From the NCBI GenBank assembly GCA_033439685.1, contig JAUEDM010000002.1:5146001-5210000 (forward strand): 64,000 nt of DNA, read 5' to 3'. Positions 33,301 through 43,256 of the stretch are shown piece after piece. The first letter of the stretch is position 1, and the number at the start of each line of letters is the position of its first letter. Under the pieces are notes generated by a model. It ran no database searches. It was not told the origin of the DNA and saw only the letters and a list, made by a program, of their open reading frames with translations. Both the position numbers and the translations under genes were made by a program. This DNA comes from Apodospora peruviana (lineage: Eukaryota; Ascomycota; Sordariomycetes; Sordariales; Lasiosphaeriaceae).

Positions 33301-33705
33301 ACACACACAAGGTCAGTTACCATCTTCCCCATATTATATCTGACTACATAATTTGCGGATGAAGCACCTACCCGTACCCGTACTCCGTATGTCCCGCCCT
33401 ATCGTATTCAGAGAGGTAGATAGATCTGACTAAGTCACGCATGCTGATTATGTGATGTCTTTACTCCCACCTTAGCTCTTACTCTGTACATTAACATAGA
33501 AGAGGGAGGTTGACGGATATATATGCCGAAACCGCAGCTAGCCGTCGACATGAGAGGGGAAAAGCTTCAGATACGCCGAGAACGGGATGCATAAGAAGGA
33601 TGGGAAATGTCCTGAAAGAAATTGGATATCAATGGACTCAGTTTAATCAGTTGACAGAAATTTGAACAAACTACCTTACCAAAGTCACACACATTTCAGT
33701 CAACA
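30379..33705. other. Long intergenic region without recognisable gene
   Basis: 3.3 kb between divergent genes. Short frames on the minus strand around 31720-32250 have ordinary composition but no family I recognise and no consistent splice path. No transposase, reverse transcriptase or terminal repeats were seen, and the base composition is not AT-rich as RIP would leave it. TACTCCGTA lies at 33381-33389. It may hold regulatory DNA, non-coding RNA or a decayed gene. Confidence 0.4.
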
Positions 33706-34840
33706 ATGGCAACAAATATTAAGCTTCCCGAACCGTTCGCCAGCATTCCCCGGGAGACCCTGACGTTCGGCCCTTCTCCGATCCAGCACCTGCCCCGCAT
33801 CTCCCAGGCACTCGGGGGCCGGGTCAATGTCTACGCCAAGCGGGAGGACTGCAACTCGGGGCTCGCCTTTGGAGGCAACAAGACCCGAAAGCTGGAGTGA
33901 GTTCTAAGGGACTGACACACATCCCCTTACCCACACATCCAGAAAGATATGTGACCAGAAAGAGATATTCATATTTTATAACCACAGATACCTCGTCCCG
34001 GAGGCTCTCGCCCAGGGGTGCGACACCTTCGTCAGCATTGGCGGCGTGCAGTCGAACCACACGCGCCAGGTGGCCGCGGTAGCCCGCAAGCTCGGGCTGA
34101 AAGTCGCCCTGGTGCAGGAGCACTGGGTCGACTGGAACGATCCTAACTACGAAACGGTCGGCAACATCCAGCTGTCGCGGCTGATGGGCGCCGACGTCCG
34201 GCTCGACCCTTCCGGTTTTGGGATCGAGCACAAGCCGACGCTGGCCAACCTCAAATCGGAACTTGCGGCGGCCGGGTCGAAGCCGTATTATATTCCTGCC
34301 GGCGCGTCGGACCATCCTTTGGGCGGGCTCGGCTTCGCGCGCTGGGCGTTCGAGGTCGAGGCCCAAGAAAAGGAAACCGGTATTTTTTTCGATACGATTA
34401 TCGTTTGCGCCGTGACCGGATCGACCATGGCCGGGATGGTGGCCGGGTTCAAGTTACTAGACAAAATGGGCGGGCGCAAGCGCAAGGTCGTCGGAATCGA
34501 TGCTTCCGCTAAAGTGCAGCAGACGTTTGACCAGGTGCTGCGGATCGCGAAGCAGACCGGGCTCAAGATTGGATTGCAGGAAGGGGATATCACGGAAAAG
34601 GATATTGTGCTCGATGATCGCTATCATGCGGGAGTCTATGGGCTGCCAGACGAGCAGACGCTCGCGGCGATGCGGTTCGGCGCCGAGACCGAGGCGTTCA
34701 TCACCGACCCCGTATACGAAGGAAAGAGCCTGGCAGGCATGATGGATATGATCCGCAAAGGCGAGATTGCCGAGGGCAGCAATGTGCTGTATGCACACTT
34801 GGGCGGGCAGCTGGCGCTGAATGCGTATTCTGCCTTATGA
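33706..34840 (+). CDS. acdS: 1-Aminocyclopropane-1-carboxylate (ACC) deaminase
   Basis: Two exons, 33706-33896 and 33988-34840, give 347 residues. The enzyme is PLP-dependent (EC 3.5.99.7) and opens the cyclopropane ring of ACC, the ethylene precursor, to 2-oxobutyrate and ammonia. The PLP lysine lies in GGNKTRKLEY, which spans the intron; SIGGVQSNHTRQVAAVA and the Gly-rich AVTGSTMAGM phosphate site follow. ACC deaminases are told from D-cysteine desulfhydrases by a Glu and a Leu near the active site: here DPVYEGKS and YAHLGGQ carry Glu and Leu, the deaminase set, not the Ser/Thr of the desulfhydrases. It is followed on the same strand, 821 bp on, by an MFS anion transporter. No targeting signal, so cytosolic. 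Confidence 0.95.
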
Positions 34841-35661
34841 AGCATCCAATGGTGGTCGGGCCGAGCTTTCACTCAGCTCCCGTCTGTTCTGTTCTTCCGA
34901 GGAGATACCTTATATACCAATTGGTATGCAGTCGTAGTTTTAGACCGATATGTCGTGTTACCAAGGCACTCCAGGGATTATATGTCTGCAGTACCGGCAG
35001 GTATCCCTTATGTAAATGCATGATGCCACCACTACAGAAACTGAACCATTATCCCATCTTCTCTTACATCGCTTGATGTCTTGAATCGAAAGATATAATT
35101 GTACCAGTTCATTTTCCATGACCGGCATACCTGGAGGTCCGACGAACAGGTGGGCCGCTAATGCGGGAGCAGCCGCTGTTTGCCGTGGGTTTCCCTGGTT
35201 GTCGGTGCCTTGAGGTAAGAGAAACTGAAAAAGGTTGAGCAATTTTTTGCTTTTTCGTTGAGTGTTGATTGGAAAGACCATTCGGATGGCTGCCACTGCC
35301 AGGTTTAAGCTTCCCGCTCGGTTGTTGGGCTGCATGTGCTTGCATTTTGAGTCCAGTCCAGACTGCAGACTCCACGGACTTCCTGCATGAAGGGTAGAAT
35401 TAGCTTTACCTAATATCTCCCGCTCGAACTTCACTTATTTTTATTTTATTATTTTTACTCCCACACTTCTCTTTTCGCTTCTTCACCTCGAATATTGTCA
35501 TTCAACCTCTTTAAACCATCATTACATCTCAAGAAACAACACCACACGACCCGAGCAGGAACAACCAAAGTCTTGATCCGATACCCGGACTTGAATCACC
35601 CACCTCCTCAGTCCAGAAACGACGAGTTAGCACGCATCTCCATTGCTTCTCCCGTCAAAGT
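34841..35661. other. Intergenic region ACC deaminase-transporter
   Basis: 821 bp with the 3' UTR of the deaminase and the transporter promoter. AT-rich ATTTTTATTTTATTATT-type sequence near 35435-35455 precedes a pyrimidine-rich leader. No gene seen. Confidence 0.45.
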
Positions 35662-37469
35662 ATGGCCGGGGACACCAAAGACTTTGGAGCAGCTCATCCT
35701 GTCGGCGGGGACGATGAGCCTCATATCAAAGCCATAGATGAAGGCGTCGTCGGCGATACCGACATCGAAGAGGCACGTCGCTCAGATGGCAAAACCCCTA
35801 ACCTCCAGGCCGAAGATTATGATATAAAGCGAGTCGAAAAGGTCTACCGGTGCGAAAATGACACTCCTCCCTTCCCCATTGCGAGTGGAAGAGCGTGTTT
35901 ACTTACATCTATGATGATATAGAAAGCTGGACATGCGCATCATCCCCGCTTTCTGGCTCCTCTACTTCCTCTGCTCGGCCATCCGGTCTAACATCGGGAT
36001 CGCCCAGACCATGAACAAGGACGTCGGCCACGACCTGCTAACTGTTCTCGGTCTGACCCCCAAAGACGCTTCCACCACGCTGGCCCTCTTCTACGTCAGT
36101 TATGTGCTGTTCGACCTGCCGTCAAACCTGATCATGACCAAGGTCGGCCCCCGCGAGTGGATGGCGCGCATTGTGTTCGCGGTCGGCGTTATTGGCAGCT
36201 GTTTCGCCGCCGTGCAGTCTGCGTGGAGCGTCAAACTCTTGCGATTCTTGCTGGGTGTGGTCACCGCCGGCCTCTGGCCCGGCATGGCGTACTATCTAAC
36301 CTTGTTCTACCCGCCGTCGCGGACAGGCAAACGCATCGGCATGTACTTTACCGCGTCGCAGGTGTCGGCGGCCGTGGTTGGGTTGGTGTCGGCTGGGTTC
36401 CAGAAGATGGATGGTCGGGGCGGGCTGGTGGGCTTCCGCTGGATGTTTCTGATTTATGGCATGCTTGGGGTCGTGCTCGGTGTTGTTCTGCTCTGGTGGT
36501 TGCCTGATCGGCCGTTGGCGCCCGGCGAGAAGCGGGTCAGGAGCAGGTGGTTGAAATGGCTACCCAGGAGCCCGGAGGCGCTCACGGGCGAGGATGCCTT
36601 GGTGCACTATCATGATCTCAAGCGAGTGTACCACGCGCGCCCATGGAATATGAGGGACCTGTGGTATGTGCTGATCGACTGGCGGTTGTGGCCGTTGATG
36701 TTGATGTACTTTGGGGTGGTTGGTGTTGGCATAGGCACCCAGCTGTATGGCAACCGAATCATCGAGTCGATCGATCAGACGTTTACCGGCGTGCAAGTCA
36801 GTCTGTTATTCGCACCAATCTGGATGGTGAGTCAACTTCAGTTCTTTCTGAACTAAACCCCTTACTAACGTCGTTTGCTTGTAGATGGATTTTTGTGCAA
36901 TCCTCCTGGTTACCCCTATTTCGGATCGGTTCCACAACCATCGTGCCCTGTTCTTTTCGGCTGCCGTGTGCATCCAGATCGCCGGCCTTCTCACCGTCAC
37001 GTTCGCCCTGTCGAACCAGTGGGCGCGCTACGGCGGCCTCTTGATGATCGGTTTTGGCCTGGGCCCGACTGTGCCGATCTGCATGACCTGGACCAACGAG
37101 ATCTTCCAGCGGCGCCATCGCGAGGTCGGCGTCGCGGCCGCCTCTGCTCTGGTTTCCGGGCTCGGTAACCTAGGCAGCATAACAACTACCTACGCGCTGT
37201 ACGGAGGCTGGCCGGAAGACGCGGTCAAAGGGCCTCACCAGTACCGCAAGAGCAACTTTGCCATGATCGGGATTTTGTGTCTCAGCATTGCGAGCAGCGT
37301 CGTCATGACGGTGCTGCTCAAGATCTTTGGCAATAAACCTAGTCATAAGATTGCCGGTGGTGACAGTTCTGATTCGGCTGATGAGTTCCAGGATGGTGCT
37401 GCTCAGCGGGAGACGAAGCAACGTGGGTTTGAAGGGATGTGGTGGAACAAATCTCGGTCTGCTGCCTAA
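35662..37469 (+). CDS. MFS transporter, Dal5/allantoate permease-like (anion:cation symporter family)
   Basis: Three exons, 35662-35849, 35923-36826 and 36885-37469, give 558 residues. A hydrophilic N-terminus of about 65 residues ends in KVYRKLDMRIIPAFWLLYF, the usual entry to helix 1 in Dal5-type permeases. About twelve transmembrane helices follow. Family motifs include SNIGIAQ, LFYVSYVLFDLPSNLIMTKVGPREWMAR (MFS motif after helix 2), GVVTAGLWPGMAYYLTLFYP and the second-half RRHREVGVAAASALVSGLGNLGS. Known members carry allantoate, nicotinate, pantothenate, biotin precursors and other carboxylates; the substrate here cannot be read from sequence. The adjacency to ACC deaminase makes a small amino- or carboxylic acid plausible. 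The C-terminal tail is hydrophilic and acidic. Confidence 0.9.
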
Positions 37470-38252
37470 CTCATTGTGCAACTCGCTTGGGGGGAGAGGG
37501 TGTGTGTGTTGGGAGGTTGATCAGCCAAGGGGTGGTTTAAATCTCAGAGGTGTTGGGATTCTCTCCTAGCCCTTTGTTGTTGGACCAGAATTTTTCACTT
37601 CACGACACTCGTTTATCGACGACATTATCTGCAAGCTTTTTGTTTCGCAGCCGACAGGAGGAGATGGTGGTGAGGCAGCCGAGGGGAGGGCGTAGAGGAG
37701 CGAGTTTGAACGGGGTTGAGGGTGATGATGGTTTTTTGACCATGTCGTCCTGGTGGTGGTCTCCTTTTCTCCTATTGCTATTCTCTTATTCTATGATACC
37801 CCATCTGTGTTTAGATACGCTGTCGCAGTCCGAGATGTTTTGGTTTCCCGATTTTTGTTTTTCAATACAAACTCGACAGCGACAGTGCCGTTACGCCATC
37901 GCTGGGACGGCGTGTTGGAGCCGAGACTATTGCGGCTGGCGACAATGCTGTTGCGCTATCGCCTGGCCGGGTCTCGTGGGTGTTTTTCCTTTTAGTATTA
38001 ATTATATAGCTAATCCTCTCAGACGATCTTTCCCGTCTGATTTCATATGGATGATGGCGAGGAGATCCTCTGGACAACAACCAAGGGGGAAACTCGAATA
38101 GGCTGGTCACTCGTTTAATAGGTGGCTCTGTCCTAGGAAGATTATCTTCACTACCTAGTTCAAAGAACTTCAGCCGATTTCAAGCCTAATAACTTCATCC
38201 CCCCCCATGCATGCGTGCATGGTCGTAACCATTCGCGATTTTATTTGTCAAG
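37470..38252. other. Convergent intergenic region
   Basis: 3' flanks of the transporter and the hypothetical gene. Open frames here are short and unlike any family. A run of C followed by ATGCATGCGTGCAT lies at about 38200-38220. Confidence 0.4.
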
Positions 38253-38995
38253 TTAACTCTGAATCTCGCAATCATCCACCATACTCCAAATCGGCGTCAC
38301 GCGCATCTGCTCAGCCGTCTCGTACCGTTTGTCCCCAAGTTTCTGTAGAACATAACTCTCACTAAACTCTCGAATCTTGTTCCAATCTGACAGAACCGGC
38401 TCTACTACTACTGCCACATCCGCACTACTGTCTTCTTTCTGAAGGAGGGCAGCCAGTGCATCCCTGATCCAGGAACCGCACCGCCATTCCGGGTCGTCCT
38501 GGATTACTGGGACTGAGGCAAAGATTTTGGCGAGTTGCTGCTGCTGCTGCTGCTGCTGCTGTTGGTGAGAAATCCTCGCAATGGCGACGAGGGCGAGCAG
38601 TTTGCCCGAATAGGTGGCCGTGTCGGTTTCCTGAAAAGTCCATTGCTCTTCTACCCTCGTTTTTTGTGAGGAGGTATCATCTTGGATGGTAACGAGAATG
38701 TTTTTGGCGTGGAAGATTCTGCCGTGGAATTCCTTTGTGGATGGGTCTTGATGGCCGGTTAAGAGGGCGTAGTGGTATCTAGATAGAGGTTTTGGTTAAT
38801 GAGAAACATGTAAGTACACAGTTGAGCTAAGGATATGTGTGGGCCAAACACTTACGAGCGAGGTTTGTTGCGGTGGTACAATCCTAGGTAGAGGAGGTTG
38901 TCGTTGTCGTCTTCTTTTCCTTTCATGTTGTTGTCATCTTTGGCCTCCTTTTCACCACGCCTGAAGCCGCCTAGGACGGTCTTGATCTTGTTCAT
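38253..38995 (-). CDS. Hypothetical protein with polyglutamine tract (fungal, uncharacterised)
   Basis: Two exons, 38995-38856 and 38778-38253, give 221 residues. Both exons are too short or too repeat-rich to stand out unspliced. The frame runs MNKIKTVLGGFRRGEKEAKD, then LLYLGLYHRNKPRSYHYALLTG, KEFHGRIFHAKN, TYSGKLLALVAIARI, a run of ten Gln (CAA, eight CAG, CAA; 38535-38564), DDPEWRCGSWIRDALAALL and a conserved-looking end (YVLQKLGDKRYETAEQMRVTPIWSMVDDCEI). The intron has GTAAGT and CTATCTAG ends. This matches a pattern I associate with small uncharacterised Pezizomycotina proteins, but I cannot name the family. No signal peptide, transmembrane helix or catalytic motif is visible. Confidence 0.78.
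38535..38564 (-). repeat. CAG trinucleotide repeat coding Gln10
   Basis: On the minus strand: one CAA, eight CAG, one CAA, within the hypothetical protein. Pure CAG units make length variation between strains likely. Confidence 0.85.
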
Positions 38996-39738
38996 ACTGG
39001 CCGTGATGACGGGCGGATCTTGGTATTGTTTTTAATAGAAGAGAAAACGGTGGCTTGTTAGGATTAGAGGAGATGCTTGCTTTAAACAGCAAGCGAGAAC
39101 GACGTAATCGTTGTTTGGGTGATGGGGGCAAAGGTGTATCAAGTTGATTGTTGATGGCCACTCGGTGGTACTTCAGTTATGCTTGAGAATTTAAATACCA
39201 AATGGTGGTATCAGTCTAACCCGAGAAGAGACTTATATTTACTGATAGTAGGTTTTCGGAAGGATTGGATTCACCACTGTCATCGCTGGCCGTGTGTTCG
39301 CCTTCGGAAGTTTGATGGGATGGATGGAAGGCTGAATGAGAAGTTGAGAACCAACAGCCAGCTACAGTTAGGTACCTTATGTACGACAGCCTGTCGTTTC
39401 AAGGTTCAAAACTTCACGGTACTGGGTTAGGGTTATTGGGATGGACAGCTCGGAGTGATAACTTCAGGTGTATTTGATCGTGTCTCTAGGGCTGTGTTCT
39501 TTGAGGTTCGGCACTAACAATTGAGAATAGTAAAGTTTAGATGCTCACTTGCTGTTAATAGAAGTTATTACACCATATTCTCCTAAGAAATAAGAGGTTC
39601 ATAATCCAACTGCCCGGTATAATGCCGTCTACCATCCGTTCCCCCCCCTAGGAAGATACAGAAAGTGAGCTATGCACAGCACGCTACACTTAAAAATGAC
39701 TATAGAAACGAAACATGGCACCGCCATGAGACGGCTGT
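38996..39738. other. Intergenic region hypothetical gene-FOL3
   Basis: Promoter of the hypothetical gene and 3' UTR of FOL3. It contains GGGTTAGGGTT at 39424-39434. Confidence 0.45.
39424..39434 (+). promoter_or_regulatory. Telomere-repeat-like motif GGGTTAGGGTT
   Basis: Identical 11-mer core to that upstream of RFC4 and BMT6. It lies about 430 bp upstream of the hypothetical gene at 38995 and in reverse orientation relative to that gene. Confidence 0.3.
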
Positions 39739-40956
39739 TCATGAGTACTGCCGCAGCAGCCGCAAGACACTTGATACAAGGTAGAGACTCCCGGCAATGA
39801 CCAACGGCCCATCTCCTGCCTCCCTGCACGCCCATCCCAGAGCATTCCCGACATGGTCATGCGCGTTGTAGACCCTATCGCCATCCGCTTCATGCAGACA
39901 CGCCAGATCTATCAACTTTGCGGGGTCCTCTGCTTTGACCCAAGGCATCCCGTCAACGGGCCCGAAGCGGACAGCAGCAAATATGTCACCATTTTGGATT
40001 AAAAGACGAAGAACACCATCCGCATCCTTTCCCGCCGTGGAGGCAAAAACCCAGGTGACCGGCCGGCCTGAAGAGCGCAAGTGTTTCTGGACGTAGTCAG
40101 CCAAGACCTGGGCTGACTGGGGGTTATGGGCGCCGTCAAGGAGAACTTCTTGGAGACGGCCAGTCAGCCTTTGGATGTTGAGCCTCTGTAGCCGGCCTGG
40201 CCATTGCACTTGTCGAATGATGGGAAGCAGGTGAGGCCAGGACGCATCACGCTTTGGACATGCCAGGCGAAAAGCCATCTGGGCGCAGCCGATGTTCCAG
40301 AGCTGGTGGGGTTCGTAGCCTTGTTTGGCAAGCTCCCTGTCTACCCCTTTATCCATGGGGTTGTGTATGTCAACCCGTAGCGAGGCCGCATGCTCACGGA
40401 CGGCCTTCTGAACCTCGGGCAGGTTGCTGCAGTCGAAGACGCAGGGAACACCGGGGCGCATGATGCCGGCTTTCTGCTGCGCAATTTCAGACAGCGTGTT
40501 GCCTAGAAATGACTGGTGATCGAACCCGATCTTGGAGATGACGGTGACACTTTTTTGCTTCAACACGTTTGTAGCGTCCGACTCGCCACCCATGCCAACC
40601 TCGATGACGCCAAAGTCAACTCGTGACCGGTTGAAGATCTCAAAGGCAGTCGCCGTCAGGAGCTCAAACTCGGTCGCCTCGATACCGTAGTCACGGTCTA
40701 TCTTCTTCACCACGTTCTCCACGTCTCGAAAAAGGGATTCCGAGACGGGTTTCTCGTTGATGGTGATGCAGTCCCATCGGTCGATGAGATGTGGTGATGT
40801 GAAGCGCGCACAAGAAACGCCGCTCGCGTGGAGCATGGCGGAGATGTAGGCACATATTGAGCCCTTGCCATTCGTGCCGGCTACGTGAATAGCCTTCCAG
40901 TTCTGGGGGGTGCTCTGAAGAAGGCGCCCAACGCGGGCAAGCCCAAGATCGATCAT
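39739..40956 (-). CDS. FOL3: Dihydrofolate synthetase (folylpolyglutamate synthase family)
   Basis: A single exon of 405 residues from MIDLGLARVGRLL, which aligns with the start of yeast Fol3. The frame is open further upstream but lacks an ATG there; an extra small first exon is possible. The enzyme joins glutamate to dihydropteroate to make dihydrofolate (EC 6.3.2.12). Motifs: the ATP P-loop HVAGTNGKGSICAY, FTSPHLIDRWDCITIN, FELLTATAFEIF, GMGGESDATN (usually GGxLDATN), SKIGFDHQSFLGNTL with QQKAGIMRPG, VQWPGRLQRL, DGAHNPQSAQVL, and GSLYLVSSVLRLL near the end. The WPGRL and GMPWV motifs, with no mitochondrial presequence, favour Fol3 over the polyglutamylating Met7. Divergent to the gene at 41745. 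Confidence 0.93.
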   Translation of the reverse strand: MIDLGLARVGRLLQSTPQNWKAIHVAGTNGKGSICAYISAMLHASGVSCARFTSPHLIDRWDCITINEKPVSESLFRDVENVVKKIDRDYGIEATEFELLTATAFEIFNRSRVDFGVIEVGMGGESDATNVLKQKSVTVISKIGFDHQSFLGNTLSEIAQQKAGIMRPGVPCVFDCSNLPEVQKAVREHAASLRVDIHNPMDKGVDRELAKQGYEPHQLWNIGCAQMAFRLACPKRDASWPHLLPIIRQVQWPGRLQRLNIQRLTGRLQEVLLDGAHNPQSAQVLADYVQKHLRSSGRPVTWVFASTAGKDADGVLRLLIQNGDIFAAVRFGPVDGMPWVKAEDPAKLIDLACLHEADGDRVYNAHDHVGNALGWACREAGDGPLVIAGSLYLVSSVLRLLRQYS

Positions 40957-41744
40957 GGGCAACGACTTTTGTATTAACACATAACCAGCGCGGTTGTGAT
41001 CATGCCGGGCCTGACGCGGCTGCTTAAGCCCTAATCTTCGAGTGAGGGAGTCTCGTTCGTTCCCTGAGAGATGCAAATGTTGATTGTTTTGATGCGCTCG
41101 ATGAAGTCAGTTGAGGTGTTGTGTCGTTGTCGTGACTCACCTTGTCCATTGGGAGATGGATGCTCAATTCTCCTGCCAAGCCATCGTGTCCCGCCTTTGA
41201 GAGCCACTGAGCCTGTGGATTTCTGGATGAATCCACTGTCCCGCAGATCTGTGGCCAGGCCTCCAGGAGACTAAGGGACTCTGAAAGTGCATAAACTTAA
41301 TATTTGGGTGTCTTAAATGCTCCGTTCCTTGCAAGCTCCCCTGTTGCGGGTTGCCTGAGATATGCGCTTATCAGCTACAGATATTGTCGCCGGGATGTCA
41401 TGCATTTATCCGGCAAACTTCCCGGGCGCGCTAAGCCCAGCCTCGCCAGGAGGCGCCTGCAAAACCCTTGTTCAAAGCGTCCTCCACTCGAAATGGCAAT
41501 CCCCCATTATTTTCGCCGTTCGCATCCTCTTCCTTTTTCCCCTTCAATCATCCGCAACCCCACGACGTTTTCGCGCGAGGGTCCAGAATCGAGGCTTCGG
41601 CGCATCAACCACGACGTCGGGTTCCCATCAATTGACGAGTCGTGTCATCACCACCATTGCTACCGCTAGCGATACTTTACGCTCGTTTTAGTTTTGCGCT
41701 ACGGAGCCTATTTTAGTCGAGTCCTCGAAGCCTCGCAGTCAAAG
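40957..41744. other. Divergent intergenic region FOL3 / uncharacterised gene
   Basis: Both promoters lie here. A TGACTCA occurs near 41133. A possible upstream FOL3 mini-exon (ATG then AAG before GTGAGT, near 41145) cannot be confirmed. Confidence 0.4.
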
Positions 41745-43256
41745 ATGGGTCTGCGGTAAGTTTCCCCACGGTGGTGTTTTGGTGTTCTTTTGCTTTTTGC
41801 GCCAGTCCGCGCCCGCGCTTATGCCACGGGCCACATCCACTTCGCGTTTGCCGACTCCTCACCGACGAAAACCGTGTCGCATCGATTTTCATCATCTGCA
41901 GTCGTGCTTTTTATGAGCGCATATTTATTTTTTTGGAAACCTATCGAACTCATCAAACGGGAGCCTTGCCCGCTGACTCGTCTATCGTCTTAATCAGGTT
42001 ATACCAGGCGCCGGTCGAGTCGGACATCCAGTCCAGGCCTACAGCTGAGAAGAGCCCTGCACAGGCGCGCTCCATCATCAGACGCTCACGTCTCAGCCGA
42101 AACTCGGAGCGCGAACGTCGGCGCCGTCTCATTGTCGGCCTCGAACCCAGACGTCGGTCCCCGCCACTGGATGCGCCAACCGGCACTTCTGTGCTCGGTG
42201 ACACCACCGGCGCGTCCGGCAACCCGGAGGGCGGTCGCCATGCGCTGCGCGACATGGCGGGCCGCATGGGCATATTAGATGAACGGGTGGTCGCCATGTT
42301 CGGTGAGCGATGGGCTCACCTACATGCCGAATCAAACAGCCCACTGCGCGACGATCAGGATCACGACCCTTCGCCCCTTTCGGCCATGGCTGTAGAGCCC
42401 GAATTTTATAACCGCCGAAGACGGGCACCGCCTGCAGAACCATACACCATCACAGAGCCGTACGCCATGTCGAATATGAGGTCGACTCAGGCGCCAAACC
42501 GACTGGTATGTAATTCCGTATTCGATAATAGCAACGCTTCGTCATAGCCGAAATGCTAATAAAATATTACAGCCTCGAAATCCACCAAGGCCTTCCGCAG
42601 GTGTGCGCATACGCAGGACCATGCGTCCTCGTGAAGCCTCGCCGCCTTTTGGCGCCGACCTCACCGAAATGATGAATTTCGACAGGTCTCACAACCTGAA
42701 CCGTCGTCGTGGCGAGACACAACCGCCTCATGAAAGTGCGCCACTTGATGGCCTGGGCGACCGTAACAGGAGCCTCAGTCCTGAGGGTGACCATGCTTGG
42801 GACACTCTGTTGAGTACCTTAACCCCCGACCCACAGCCACCGAGTGTGGGTACATCATTTGCGTCTAGTTCGGCGGTGGCTTCGGCGACCGCCTCTCAAA
42901 GTGCTGCGACGCGCTCCTCAGCTACCTCGTTCACGGGCCCAGACACCATCGAAGAGTCCGCGTTCGAGCCGCCCTGTGAGTCGGGATGTGAAAATTCCGA
43001 CACCGAAGGCGACGAGGGGGACGAAGCGGAACAAAATCCACTTACCCGTTTCCCTTCTGGGCTGGGTGGTAATCGACGCTCATATGCCGACGTAACGCGC
43101 AATAACGGTCCTGAGGATCCGTTGGAGTTGCTGGGCGACATCACAAGCCTGCAGCTCATAGTGCGCACTCTAGCCAGTCGTGACGATATCCCGGATGAGT
43201 GGTGGTCTGAGGTTGGCTTCATTCGCAATCTTCCGCGGGAAGCATCTACGAACTAA
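41745..43256 (+). CDS. Uncharacterised fungal protein, Arg-rich N-terminus and acidic, Ser-rich C-terminus
   Basis: Three exons, 41745-41755 (11 nt), 41998-42505 and 42573-43256, give 400 residues. Exon 1 codes only MGLR and is followed by GTAAGT. The first intron is 242 nt; the second (67 nt) has a TGCTAAT branch site. Visible features: an arginine-rich stretch (SIIRRSRLSRNSERERRRR, about residues 35-55), a helix with MAGRMGILDERVVAMFGERW, a central WDTLLSTLTPDPQPPSVGTSFAS motif, a Ser/Ala/Thr-rich linker, an acidic run (DTEGDEGDEAE), and a C-terminal RSYADVTRN...DIPDEWWSEVGFIRNL segment. The LLSTLTPDPQPPS and IPDEWW motifs look conserved in filamentous ascomycetes, but I know no function. 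No transmembrane helix or catalytic motif. Confidence 0.82.

Noticed and set aside
30379..33705. Possible RIP-degraded transposon in the large gap
   Set aside because: Base composition is not AT-rich, no terminal repeats or transposase/reverse-transcriptase motifs are visible.
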